DNA of 64,000 nucleotides from Metaclostridioides mangenotii. GTDB taxonomy: Bacteria; Bacillota; Clostridia; Peptostreptococcales; Peptostreptococcaceae. Each line of letters begins with the position of its first letter. Within the stretch, counting starts at the first letter, position 1. The stretch lies in assembly GCF_017873185.1 (NCBI RefSeq), contig NZ_JAGGJX010000001.1:310001-374000 (forward strand), written 5' to 3'. The notes below the pieces were generated by a model. It had not been told where the DNA came from. It searched no databases and saw only the letters and a list, made by a program, of their open reading frames with translations. Shown here in pieces: positions 1-8,369 of the stretch. The translations under genes and the position numbers were made by a program.

Positions 1-80
1 TAAATGATACTTGCACTAAGACAAATCCTAAGAATCCTACACACAAAGAGATAGTGAGTATTATAAAGAATCTTATCTAG
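1..80 (+). CDS. eutG: C-terminal end of an iron-containing alcohol dehydrogenase, probably EutG (partial)
   Basis: An open frame enters from the left edge and stops at TAG 78-80. The 25 visible residues include NDTCTKTNPKN followed by a short helix. This fits the C-terminus of group III Fe-alcohol dehydrogenases, where a D-x-C-T-x-x-N-P-R motif precedes a final helix. EutG reduces acetaldehyde to ethanol and recycles NADH in ethanolamine catabolism; in related clostridial eut loci it lies just before eutS. The assignment rests on 25 residues plus position, so another Fe-ADH is possible. Confidence 0.6.
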   Translation, partial: NDTCTKTNPKNPTHKEIVSIIKNLI

Positions 81-143
81 CAAATAGTGCTAAGTATTGA
101 AAATAATACAAAGGGAAAACCTTTTAATTTTATTCTAAAAATA

Positions 144-172
144 TTGACAATTATAAACATAATATTTATAAT
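144..172 (+). promoter_or_regulatory. Sigma-A-type promoter of the eut operon
   Basis: TTGACA at 144-149 and TATAAT at 167-172 are separated by exactly 17 bases, a perfect housekeeping consensus. Transcription would begin about 7-10 bases further on, just before the first hairpin of the antiterminator element at 191. This suggests constitutive initiation with control by antitermination. A weak stem-loop at 110-125 upstream may end eutG transcription. Confidence 0.85.
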
Positions 173-190
173 GATAGTAAGTTAAATAAT

Positions 191-280
191 ATATCACAAT
201 GGAGTGATATTAGAGTAGAAAAGCAATGGGGCTTCTTGAAGACAATGATATTTTGTCTTTGTGGAGCCCCTATTTAATTT
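191..280 (+). promoter_or_regulatory. EutV (ANTAR) dual-hairpin antiterminator with overlapping terminator, eutS leader
   Basis: Hairpin P1 is ATATCAC (191-197), hexaloop AATGGA (198-203), GTGATAT (204-210). Hairpin P2 is AAGC (221-224), hexaloop AATGGG (225-230), GCTT (231-234). Both loops carry A at position 1 and G at position 4, the ANTAR recognition signature. P2 shares GGGGCT (228-233) with a terminator stem that closes with AGCCCC (265-270), has an inner AAGACA/TGTCTT pairing and is followed by a T-rich stretch. Phosphorylated EutV binding P1-P2 would prevent the terminator from forming. Confidence 0.9.
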
Positions 281-298
281 TAGAAAGCAGGGAAAATT

Positions 299-649
299 TT
301 GAGTGAAGATAATGTACAAAGGGTAATACAAGAATATGTTCCTGGTAAACAAGTTACACTTGCTCATATAATAGCAAATCCGAGTGAAGACATATATAAG
401 AAGTTAGGCCTTGTCCTAGATAAAAAAGATGCTTTAGGTATTTTAACGATAACTCCAAGTGAGGCTTCTATAATAGCTGCAGATGTAGCAACCAAGGCTT
501 CAGGTGTCGCTCTAGGTTTTATAGATAGATTTAGTGGATCATTAGTTATAAGCGGTGACGTAAGTTCTGTCGAATCGGCTCTAGACGAAGTTTTAATGGT
601 TCTTGGAAATATGTTGAATTTTTCATCTACTAAGGTTACAAGGACATAA
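299..649 (+). CDS. eutS: Ethanolamine microcompartment shell protein EutS
   Basis: This is a 116-residue single-domain BMC shell protein of the EutS/PduU type, which forms bent or circularly permuted hexamers in the shell facet. The family-typical stretches [11 protein letters not shown] (28-38) and [20 protein letters not shown] (47-66) are visible. The start is a TTG at 299; the best upstream match to a ribosome site is CAGGGA at 288-293, and no ATG fits the conserved N-terminus. It is the first gene after the antiterminator and is followed two bases later by eutP. Confidence 0.93.
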   Translation: MSEDNVQRVIQEYVPGKQVTLAHIIANPSEDIYKKLGLVLDKKDALGILTITPSEASIIAADVATKASGVALGFIDRFSGSLVISGDVSSVESALDEVLMVLGNMLNFSSTKVTRT

Positions 650-651
650 AT

Positions 652-1086
652 ATGAAAAATGTAATCTTTATGGGAAAAACAGGAAGTGGGAAGACTACAC
701 TATGCCAAAAGCTAGATGAATTAGAGCTTGAATACAAAAAGACACAATCAATAGAACTATACAATGATGCAATAGATACACCTGGTGAATATATGGAGAA
801 TAGGACACTATATAACGCACTTATGACTACCTCGGTAGATGCAAAAATAATAGCTTTAGTGTATGATTGTACTCAGGAAGAGAATTATATAGCACCAGGA
901 TTTGCAACAATGTTTAATAAAGAAGTAATAGGCATTATTACAAAAATCGCCATAGCTACAAAAGCAGAGATAGATTTAGCATTTGAGCAATTAACTATGG
1001 CAGGAGCTAGTAAAATCTTTAAAGTGGACACAATAGAAGATATAGGAATTAAAGAACTTCGTTCTTATTTAAAAAATAAAGAATAA
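652..1086 (+). CDS. eutP: EutP, P-loop protein of ethanolamine utilisation
   Basis: A 144-residue EutP/PduV-family protein with a Walker A motif MGKTGSGKTTL at residues 7-17 and a DTPGEY switch-like motif at 43-48. The family resembles small GTPases; Salmonella EutP has been reported to have acetate kinase activity, so a role linking acetyl phosphate to ATP is possible here. It starts two bases after eutS. The following 74-base gap contains a small hairpin (1123-1140) whose loop lacks the A1/G4 ANTAR signature. Confidence 0.92.
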   Translation: MKNVIFMGKTGSGKTTLCQKLDELELEYKKTQSIELYNDAIDTPGEYMENRTLYNALMTTSVDAKIIALVYDCTQEENYIAPGFATMFNKEVIGIITKIAIATKAEIDLAFEQLTMAGASKIFKVDTIEDIGIKELRSYLKNKE

Positions 1087-1160
1087 AAAATAGTTTTTTA
1101 AATAAGCTAATGCTATGGAATCTAATGTATCTAAGTACATTCTTAATTGAGGTGGATAAT

Positions 1161-1736
1161 ATGAAAAGAAAAATATTATTAGTCGACGATGACCCGCTAA
1201 TAAGGGCGGATATTAAAGATATGCTACTTGACAGAGGATATAATATAATTGGTGAAGCTAGCGACGGTTTTGAGGCAGTTGAAGAGTGCAAAAAACATAG
1301 TCCTGATCTAGTTATACTCGATATAGACATGCCAATATTAGATGGAATAAAAGCAGGCAAGATAATCAATAAGGAGAATCTTGCTGGTGGAATACTTTTG
1401 TTAACATCTTTTGATGGTGAAGAGTATATAGAGAAAGCTAAAAGCATAGGAGCTTTTGGATATATAGTAAAGCCACCCAATGAGAAGATAATTATACCTA
1501 CTATAGAGATGTGTTTATCTAAAGTTGAAGAGTTTGAAAAAATGAAAAAAAATTTAGACGATATAAATTCTAAATTAACAGAAAGAAAGATAATTGAAAA
1601 GGCTAAGGGCATACTTATCAAAGAATACAGTATAACAGAAGAGGATGCGTATTCACGAATTAGAAAGCTCAGTATGGATAAGAGAACTACTATGGTCGAA
1701 ATATCAAAAACGATTATCATAGGTTATGATGCTTAA
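1161..1736 (+). CDS. eutV: EutV, ANTAR-domain response regulator antiterminator
   Basis: A 191-residue response regulator. The receiver domain opens KILLVDDDPLIRAD and carries the phosphorylatable Asp in LVILDIDMP and the conserved Lys in YIVKPP. A C-terminal ANTAR RNA-binding domain follows (roughly 130-188, with EKAKGILIKEYSITEEDAY). I chose ATG 1161 because GAGGTGG lies 8 bases upstream; an in-frame upstream extension to 1110 has no such site. EutV binds the dual-hairpin RNAs found at 191-234 and 3139-3174. It overlaps eutW, its cognate kinase, by 11 bases. Confidence 0.95.
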   Translation: MKRKILLVDDDPLIRADIKDMLLDRGYNIIGEASDGFEAVEECKKHSPDLVILDIDMPILDGIKAGKIINKENLAGGILLLTSFDGEEYIEKAKSIGAFGYIVKPPNEKIIIPTIEMCLSKVEEFEKMKKNLDDINSKLTERKIIEKAKGILIKEYSITEEDAYSRIRKLSMDKRTTMVEISKTIIIGYDA

Positions 1737-3162
1737 TATAGATCAGTCAATCAGAGAAATCTGCAAAAGAGAAACATCTTTAAATGAGATAGAGATTGAT
1801 AAGATAATAGAAGTATCTAAATCCATACAATTTATGGCAGATTTTTACGAAAGTGATGTATTTGTAGATGTACACGGTAAAAAGATGTCTGAAGCATTTG
1901 TAGTAGCCCACAGTATGCCTGAAAATAAATCTTTATACAGTGAAAACATAGCAGGAAAACCAGCATTACAAGAGAACGAACCAGGGGTTATAGAAGTATT
2001 TCGAACTGGTAATTTAAAAAGAGATATTAAAGCTTTAACACAAGAGTACAAACTAGTAAAACAGACTATTCAGCCTATAAATTTAGAGGACAAGATAATA
2101 GGAGTCATAATAGTAGAAAAAGATATAAGTGAAGATTTAAAAGAAGATTTCAGTATAATGAAGTCGGTTAAAGATACCAGTTCTTACAACTTTATAAACT
2201 TGTTCAAAAATAACGACTTTTTTATAGATAATTTGAACTCTTCAATACTCGTATTCGATGAGAATGGCTACTTAAAGTTAAAAAATAAAAATGCTGAAGA
2301 GTTGTACAGAAATTTAGGGTTTACAGATGACATAATAGATAATCATTACGATTGGTTGACTCTTGAAAATGATGAATTTGAAGCATTTAAATACGAGGAT
2401 TATGAAACAAAAGAAGTTTACATCGGTGATATGTATTTGTCTATTAAAAGTATACCAATAAAAGATGGTGTATTTAAGTTGGCAAAGGTGATTCAAAATG
2501 TAACTGAATTAAAAAAGAAAGAAGCAGAACTCGTTTTAAAATCGGTAGCTGTTAAAGAGGCTCACCATAGAGTGAAAAATAATCTATACACAGTAATTTC
2601 ACTACTTAGAAAACAAAGTAGACTATCAAAAAATGAAGAAGTGAAAAGCTGTCTAGACAATACTGTTAATAGAGTATTTGCAATACTATCTACACATTAT
2701 TTACTGTCAAAAGAAGTAGACAATAAGATATCTATAAAGGATGCTATCGATCTGCTTATTAGCAATATACAGGGTGGATATAGCGACAACAAAGATATAA
2801 ATATATATATATCAGGAGATGATTTCGAAATAAGTGGCGATAAAGCAACTTCACTGTTACTGGTAATGAATGAAATCATTCAAAATTGTTTTGACCATGC
2901 TTTTGAAGGTCGAGACTGTGGAAATATACAGATACTTATAAATCAAGAAGAAAAATTTAAGAACATAGCGATAGCCGATGATGGAATTGGTCTAGATGAA
3001 AGTAAAGTAAACAACGATAGTTTAGGTACCTTCATAATAGAAAGCTATGTCCAACAAGTATTAAAAGGTGAAATTGTAAGACAATCAAATAAAAATGGTA
3101 CAAAAGTACTTATTAAGATACCAAAACAGATAACTAATCTACAAAGTAGTAGTTTTAATTAA
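1726..3162 (+). CDS. eutW: EutW, sensor histidine kinase for ethanolamine
   Basis: A 478-residue cytoplasmic histidine kinase with no transmembrane segment. It has an N-terminal sensory region (about 1-155), a PAS-like segment (about 165-265), then a HisKA_2 phosphoacceptor box with EAHHRVKNNLYTVISLL at about 281-297, and an HATPase domain with EIIQNCFDHAF and ADDGIGLD. The family autophosphorylates on sensing ethanolamine and passes phosphate to EutV. Its start lies inside the end of eutV, so translation is probably coupled. Its last bases overlap the P1 hairpin of the next antiterminator. Confidence 0.94.
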   Translation: MMLNIDQSIREICKRETSLNEIEIDKIIEVSKSIQFMADFYESDVFVDVHGKKMSEAFVVAHSMPENKSLYSENIAGKPALQENEPGVIEVFRTGNLKRDIKALTQEYKLVKQTIQPINLEDKIIGVIIVEKDISEDLKEDFSIMKSVKDTSSYNFINLFKNNDFFIDNLNSSILVFDENGYLKLKNKNAEELYRNLGFTDDIIDNHYDWLTLENDEFEAFKYEDYETKEVYIGDMYLSIKSIPIKDGVFKLAKVIQNVTELKKKEAELVLKSVAVKEAHHRVKNNLYTVISLLRKQSRLSKNEEVKSCLDNTVNRVFAILSTHYLLSKEVDNKISIKDAIDLLISNIQGGYSDNKDINIYISGDDFEISGDKATSLLLVMNEIIQNCFDHAFEGRDCGNIQILINQEEKFKNIAIADDGIGLDESKVNNDSLGTFIIESYVQQVLKGEIVRQSNKNGTKVLIKIPKQITNLQSSSFN

Positions 3163-3240
3163 GCAAAGGGGCTTAAGGTTATTGATAAATGAGGTTGCTA
3201 TCCTCTATTTATCATAACTTTGAGCCCCTTTGCTTGTTTA
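3139..3240 (+). promoter_or_regulatory. Second EutV dual-hairpin antiterminator/terminator, eutA leader
   Basis: P1 is CTAC (3139-3142), hexaloop AAAGTA (3143-3148), GTAG (3149-3152), lying in the 3' end of eutW. P2 is AAGC (3161-3164), hexaloop AAAGGG (3165-3170), GCTT (3171-3174). Both loops have A1 and G4. P2 is contained in the left arm of a very long terminator-like stem: the 13 bases at 3161-3173 pair perfectly with 3223-3235, and the inner arms continue with a few bulges to a loop near 3195-3201. The T tract is weak (CTTGTTTA). Confidence 0.9.
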
Positions 3241-3271
3241 CAACATACTTTGTACTCTTGGAGGTGAATAT

Positions 3272-4705
3272 GTGAAAGAAGAATTACTTAGCGTCGGTAT
3301 CGATATCGGTACCAGTACAACTCAACTTATATTTTCTAAACTTACAGTAGAAAATACAGCTTCAAACTTCTCAGTTCCTAGGATAAGTATAGTGGACAAA
3401 GAGATAGTTTATAGAAGTAAGGTATATTTTACACCTTTGATTTCAGCAACAGAAATAAATGGAGAAGAAATTAAAGAAATTGTAGAGTCTGAATATAAGA
3501 AAGCAAATATAGACAAGGATGACATACAGACTGGAGCTGTAATAATTACTGGTGAGACAGCAAGAAAAGAAAACGCCAACGATGTTTTACATGCACTCAG
3601 TGGATTTGCAGGAGACTTTGTCGTCGCAACTGCGGGACCAGATCTTGAAAGTATTATTTCGGGTAAAGGTGCAGGTGCACATATATATTCAAAAGAACAT
3701 TCTACTACTGTTGTAAATATAGATGTAGGCGGTGGAACAAGTAACCTGTCGCTTTTCAAAAGAGGAGAAGTAGTAGATACAGGATGTTTAGATATTGGTG
3801 GAAGACTAATAAAGGTCGATGTTGTAAGTAAAGAAATCACTTATATCTCACCTAAAATTGAGACTATTATCAAAGATAAAAACCTAAATATCCGAGTAGG
3901 AATAAAAATAACAAAAGATAATATAAATCCAATCGTAGATATAATGAAAGATATAATAGTGGAAAGCATTGGACTAAAAGAAAAAAGTGAATTATTCGAT
4001 TTTCTAGTTACTAATAAGTCTATTTCACTAGATGAAGATATAAAAAATGTATCATTCTCTGGAGGAGTTGCCGACTACGTTTATTACGATGGTTCTATAG
4101 ATGATTATTTTAAATATGGAGACATAGGTATTTTATTGGGACAAGCAATAAAAAATTGTGAAGAGCTGAGAAATATCAATGTAATAAAGCCTCTAGAAAC
4201 AATACGTGCAACTGTTGTTGGAGCAGGATCTCATACAACTGAGGTAAGTGGAAGTACTATTACTTACACTAACGATGCTTTTCCAATTAAAAACTTACCG
4301 ATTTTAAAACTTTCAATGGATGAAGAAAGCGGTAACTCGAAAGAACTGAGCGAATCAATTAAGACAAAATTAAATTGGTTCAAGCTAGAAAATGATCTTC
4401 AAAAAATTGCAATAGCAATTAATGGACAAAAAAATCCGAGCTTTGAAAAGGTTACAGAATATGCAAAAGGCATTGTCGATGGCATGAGTGAAATAGTAGA
4501 GAAAAAACTGCCGTTTATCGTGATTGTAGAAAACGATATGGCTAAAGTACTAGGTCAATCCATATATGCGCTTCTAAATTACAAAACAGATATAGTTTGT
4601 ATAGACAGTATCAAGGTTGAAAATGGAGACTACATTGATATAGGAAAACCGATTGCGGATGGAAAAGTTTTACCAGTGGTAATAAAAACATTAGTTTTTA
4701 ATTAA
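3272..4705 (+). CDS. eutA: EutA, reactivating factor of ethanolamine ammonia-lyase
   Basis: A 477-residue member of the EutA family, with an ASKHA-type phosphate-binding motif near the N-terminus (GIDIGTSTTQLIFSK) and a second one (NIDVGGGTSNLSLF). It is an ATP-dependent chaperone-like factor that releases damaged cobalamin from EutBC so that fresh adenosylcobalamin can bind. The start is GTG 3272, preceded by GGAGGTG at 3260-3266; an upstream in-frame TTG at 3230 lies inside the terminator stem and is unlikely. eutB follows after 17 bases. Confidence 0.94.
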   Translation: MKEELLSVGIDIGTSTTQLIFSKLTVENTASNFSVPRISIVDKEIVYRSKVYFTPLISATEINGEEIKEIVESEYKKANIDKDDIQTGAVIITGETARKENANDVLHALSGFAGDFVVATAGPDLESIISGKGAGAHIYSKEHSTTVVNIDVGGGTSNLSLFKRGEVVDTGCLDIGGRLIKVDVVSKEITYISPKIETIIKDKNLNIRVGIKITKDNINPIVDIMKDIIVESIGLKEKSELFDFLVTNKSISLDEDIKNVSFSGGVADYVYYDGSIDDYFKYGDIGILLGQAIKNCEELRNINVIKPLETIRATVVGAGSHTTEVSGSTITYTNDAFPIKNLPILKLSMDEESGNSKELSESIKTKLNWFKLENDLQKIAIAINGQKNPSFEKVTEYAKGIVDGMSEIVEKKLPFIVIVENDMAKVLGQSIYALLNYKTDIVCIDSIKVENGDYIDIGKPIADGKVLPVVIKTLVFN

Positions 4706-4722
4706 TAAATGGAGGTATACAC

Positions 4723-6087
4723 ATGATTTTAAAGACTAGATTATTTGGACACACATATCAGTTCAAAAATTTATATGATGTAATGGCGAAAGCAAATGAA
4801 GAAAAATCAGGTGATAAGTTGGCAGGACTAGCGGCTGAATCCGCAGAGCAAAGAGTAGCAGCAAAGGTAGTTTTATCTAATATTACTCTTGCTGATATAA
4901 GAAACAATCCAGCTGTTGACTACGAAAAAGATGAAGTAACAAGAATTATACAAGATGCTGTAAATGAAAAAATATATACAGATATCAGAAACTGGACTGT
5001 TTCAGATTTAAGAGAATGGTTATTAGACAGCGATACTACAGGAGCTGATATTAGAAGAATTTCTAGAGGATTAACTTCTGAAATGATATCTGCAGTAGCA
5101 AAACTAATGTCAAATATGGATTTAATCTATGCAGCTAAAAAGATTAAAGTAACGGCTCACTGTAACACTACTATAGGTGAAGAGGGAACTTTATCAGCTA
5201 GACTTCAACCAAACCATCCTACTGATGACCCAGATGGAATTATGGCTTCACTTTTAGAGGGGCTTACTTACGGGATAGGAGATGCAGTTTTAGGTCTTAA
5301 TCCAGTAGATGACTCAGTTGAAAGTGTAACTAAAGTATTAAAGAGATTTGAAGAAGTGAAGCAAAAATACGAAATTCCTACTCAAAACTGTGTACTAGCA
5401 CACGTTACTACACAAATGGAAGCTATAAAAAAAGGAGCTCCAGCTGACCTTATATTCCAATCAATAGCTGGATCTGAAAAAGGAAATGAAGCTTTTGGTT
5501 TTAATGGACAAACAATAGAAGAAGCTAGACAATTAGCTTTAAGAGAAGGAACAGCTACTGGGCCTAATGTTATGTACTTTGAAACAGGACAAGGTTCAGA
5601 ACTTTCTTCAGAAGCGCATCACGGAATAGATCAGGTTACTATGGAGGCAAGATGTTATGGCTTTGCCAGAAAATACGAACCTTTCCTAGTAAATACTGTT
5701 GTAGGATTTATAGGACCAGAGTATTTATACGATGCAAAACAAGTAATGAGAGCAGGTTTAGAAGACCATTTCATGGGTAAACTTAGTGGACTTCCAATGG
5801 GAGTTGACGTTTGTTATACAAACCACATGAAAGCAGATCAAAATGATATGGAAAATCTAGCAGTTCTATTAACTACTGCAGGTTGCACATACTTCATGGG
5901 TATACCACACGGAGATGATGTAATGTTAAACTATCAAACTACAGGATACCATGAAACAGCATCACTTAGAGAGATGTTTGGACTTACAGCAATAAAAGAG
6001 TTTGATGCTTGGCTTGAAAAAATGGGATTCTCTAAAAATGGTAAGTTAACTAGTAGAGCTGGTGACGCATCTATATTATTAGGATAG
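4723..6087 (+). CDS. eutB: Ethanolamine ammonia-lyase large subunit EutB
   Basis: A 454-residue protein of normal family length. EutB is the catalytic TIM-barrel subunit; with EutC and adenosylcobalamin it converts ethanolamine to acetaldehyde and ammonia in the microcompartment lumen. Family-typical stretches are visible, including [39 protein letters not shown] and [26 protein letters not shown] ribosome site precedes the ATG, and eutC follows 11 bases after the stop. Confidence 0.98.
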   Translation: MILKTRLFGHTYQFKNLYDVMAKANEEKSGDKLAGLAAESAEQRVAAKVVLSNITLADIRNNPAVDYEKDEVTRIIQDAVNEKIYTDIRNWTVSDLREWLLDSDTTGADIRRISRGLTSEMISAVAKLMSNMDLIYAAKKIKVTAHCNTTIGEEGTLSARLQPNHPTDDPDGIMASLLEGLTYGIGDAVLGLNPVDDSVESVTKVLKRFEEVKQKYEIPTQNCVLAHVTTQMEAIKKGAPADLIFQSIAGSEKGNEAFGFNGQTIEEARQLALREGTATGPNVMYFETGQGSELSSEAHHGIDQVTMEARCYGFARKYEPFLVNTVVGFIGPEYLYDAKQVMRAGLEDHFMGKLSGLPMGVDVCYTNHMKADQNDMENLAVLLTTAGCTYFMGIPHGDDVMLNYQTTGYHETASLREMFGLTAIKEFDAWLEKMGFSKNGKLTSRAGDASILLG

Positions 6088-6098
6088 GAGGTTTTGTG

Positions 6099-6980
6099 AT
6101 GAATGAAAAAGAGTTAAGAGGTTTAGTTGAACAACTTGTTGAACAAATGGCTGGGAATATTGATGTAGATAAGATTCAAGATACTATAAAAAATGAGTAT
6201 GTAAGTGAAGTAGATAACGATGGATGTATCGATGATATAACTGAAATAGATATTAAAAAACAATTACTTGTAAAAAATCCTAAAGATGCAGAAGCTTACT
6301 TAGATATGAAAGCAAAAACTCCTGCAAGAATAGGAATAGGTAGAGCTGGTGCGAGATACAAGACTGATACTGTTTTAAGATTTAGAGCAGACCATGCAGC
6401 AGCACAAGATGCAGTATTCTCGTATGTAGATGAGGATTTTGTAAAAGAAAACAATTTATTCGCAGTAGAGACACTGTGTAGAGATAAAGATGAATATCTT
6501 ACTAGACCAGATTTAGGTAGAAGATTTTCTAAAGAAACAATAGATGCAATTAAAGCAAAATTAGGAACTAAACAAAAAGTATTACTTATGGTAGGAGATG
6601 GACTTAGTTCAGCTGCTATTGAGGCAAATTTTAAAGACTGCGTTGAGTCAATAAAGCAAGGTCTTAAAATGTATGGAATTGACACTGGAGAAATACTTTT
6701 TGTAAAACACTGTAGAGTTGGTGCTATGGATCAACTTGGCGAAGAATTAGATTGCGAAGTAGTATGTATGCTTGTAGGAGAAAGACCTGGCCTTGTAACT
6801 GCAGAATCTATGTCTGCTTATATAACATATAGACCTAAAATAGGAATTGCTGAGGCTAAAAGAACTGTTATATCAAACATACACAAAGGTGGAACAACTG
6901 CTGTTGAGGCAGGGGCACATATATCAGAACTTATAAAAACTATGTTAGATAAAAAAGCATCTGGAATTGACCTAAAATAA
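6099..6980 (+). CDS. eutC: Ethanolamine ammonia-lyase small subunit EutC
   Basis: A 293-residue small subunit that completes the cobalamin-binding cleft with EutB. Conserved stretches include [37 protein letters not shown] and [20 protein letters not shown]. The first 18 residues form a predicted amphipathic helix ([16 protein letters not shown]), as in microcompartment-targeting tags, followed by an acidic linker. ATG 6099 sits 6-8 bases after AGGAGG; a GTG at 6096 is in frame but worse placed. Confidence 0.97.
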   Translation: MNEKELRGLVEQLVEQMAGNIDVDKIQDTIKNEYVSEVDNDGCIDDITEIDIKKQLLVKNPKDAEAYLDMKAKTPARIGIGRAGARYKTDTVLRFRADHAAAQDAVFSYVDEDFVKENNLFAVETLCRDKDEYLTRPDLGRRFSKETIDAIKAKLGTKQKVLLMVGDGLSSAAIEANFKDCVESIKQGLKMYGIDTGEILFVKHCRVGAMDQLGEELDCEVVCMLVGERPGLVTAESMSAYITYRPKIGIAEAKRTVISNIHKGGTTAVEAGAHISELIKTMLDKKASGIDLK

Positions 6981-7001
6981 TTAGTTAGGGGAGTATAGAA
7001 T

Positions 7002-7655
7002 ATGAAAAATGATGTAATTCGCCCAAATATATTGGGAACAAAGATAATACCAAATATATCTGTAGAAATGGCAGAAAAATTAAAATTAAAACCACATCAA
7101 AAAAGTTTAGGACTTATAACTTCTGACTGTGATGATGTGACTTATACAGCTTTAGATGAAGCAACTAAAGCATCAGAGGTAGATGTTGTATACGCTAAAT
7201 CAATGTATGCTGGTGCAGGAAACGCATCGACTAAGATAGCAGGAGAAGTTATTGGAATTATAGCAGGACCTAGTCCAGCAGAAGTAAGAAGTGGTCTAAA
7301 TGCAATAATTGACTTTATGGAGTACGGAGCGTCATTTATAAGTGCTAATGACGACGATTCTATAGTTTACTTTGCGCATTGTGTATCTAGAACTGGAACT
7401 TATCTTTCTGAATTAGCTGGAGTTAAAGAAGGGGAAGCATTAGCTTACCTAGTAGCACCACCATTAGAATCAATGTACGCTTTAGACGCCGCTCTAAAAG
7501 CTGCAGACGTAAAACTTTGTGAACTATTTGAACCTCCTACTGAGACAAACTTTGGAGGGGCATTACTTACAGGATCTCAATCAGCTTGCAAGGCAGCGTG
7601 TGACGCATTTGCAGAAGCTGTTAAGTCAGTAGCAGAGAATCCAACAGGATTTTAA
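7002..7655 (+). CDS. eutL: Microcompartment shell protein EutL (tandem BMC)
   Basis: A 217-residue trimer-forming shell protein with two fused, permuted BMC domains and normal EutL length. Typical stretches are LGLITSDCDDVTYTALDEAT, KSMYAGAGNASTKIAGEVIG, a sequence near residue 120 with DDDSIVYFAHCVSRTG, and a C-terminal GGALLTGSQSACKAACDAF. EutL trimers are thought to provide gated pores for substrate traffic. The stop is five bases before the next BMC gene. Confidence 0.96.
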   Translation: MKNDVIRPNILGTKIIPNISVEMAEKLKLKPHQKSLGLITSDCDDVTYTALDEATKASEVDVVYAKSMYAGAGNASTKIAGEVIGIIAGPSPAEVRSGLNAIIDFMEYGASFISANDDDSIVYFAHCVSRTGTYLSELAGVKEGEALAYLVAPPLESMYALDAALKAADVKLCELFEPPTETNFGGALLTGSQSACKAACDAFAEAVKSVAENPTGF

Positions 7656-7659
7656 TTAA

Positions 7660-8367
7660 ATGAAATCTTTAGGATTAATTGAAGTTATAGGTTTTGTTTC
7701 GGCTGTTGAGGCGACCGATGTTTGCCTAAAAGCTGCAAATGTTAACCTATCTAGAATTGATAGAGTCGGCGGCGGTATAGTCACTGTAAGTATAGTTGGA
7801 GATGTAGGAGCAGTAAAAGCTGCAGTAGATGCTGCTCAGTTAGCTGTAGAAAGAATAGGAACACTGAGATCAGCTCATGTAATACCGAGATTAAACTCAG
7901 ATGTAGAAGAATATTTATTTAAACCTAATAATGATGAACCAAAACATAAAATTGATGAGGTTAGCTCAGACTCTAAAAAATCAGAAGATACTATAGAAGA
8001 AATAGAAACAATAGAATCTAAAGAAATTGCAGAGATTGAAAGAAACGAGTCCGAAGAAGTTACAGAGATACAAAAAGTTGTATTGGATGAAGCAGTTGAA
8101 ATACAAGAAACAGCTGAATTGGAAATTGAAATAACTGAATCACAGGCAGTAAAAGAGTTAGACTCTATCAATTTAAAAGAAGAGGTTCAAGAAAAAGATA
8201 CAAGTAAACTTGAAAAAGAAACTTCTGATTTTTCTAAAATAAGTGTTAAAGAGCTAAAAGCAAAAATAAAAACACTTGATCCTTCGATAAGTACAAATAC
8301 TTTAAAAAGGATGAAGAAGGAGGAGCTTGTAGAGTTTATAGATAAGTTGAATAGAGAGGATAAATAG
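7660..8367 (+). CDS. BMC shell protein with Glu-rich linker and C-terminal Rho_N/SAP-like motif (EutK-like)
   Basis: A 235-residue protein. Residues 1-88 are a hexamer-type BMC domain close to EutM ([40 protein letters not shown]). Residues about 89-185 are a low-complexity linker rich in Glu, Ile and Ser. Residues about 190-235 read ISVKELKAKIKTLDPS, then NTLKRMKKEELVEFIDKL, the pattern of Rho_N/SAP/HeH helix-extended-helix motifs that bind nucleic acid in other proteins. Enteric EutK also joins a BMC domain to a putative nucleic-acid-binding domain, but of a different fold. No strong ribosome site is visible; translation may be coupled to eutL. Its role is unknown. Confidence 0.85.
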   Translation: MKSLGLIEVIGFVSAVEATDVCLKAANVNLSRIDRVGGGIVTVSIVGDVGAVKAAVDAAQLAVERIGTLRSAHVIPRLNSDVEEYLFKPNNDEPKHKIDEVSSDSKKSEDTIEEIETIESKEIAEIERNESEEVTEIQKVVLDEAVEIQETAELEIEITESQAVKELDSINLKEEVQEKDTSKLEKETSDFSKISVKELKAKIKTLDPSISTNTLKRMKKEELVEFIDKLNREDK

Positions 8368-8369
8368 TT

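Noticed and set aside
1087-1160. A third EutV hairpin before eutV
   Set aside because: AATGTA-TCTAAG-TACATT forms a hairpin with a hexaloop, but the loop lacks A1 and G4 and there is no terminator.
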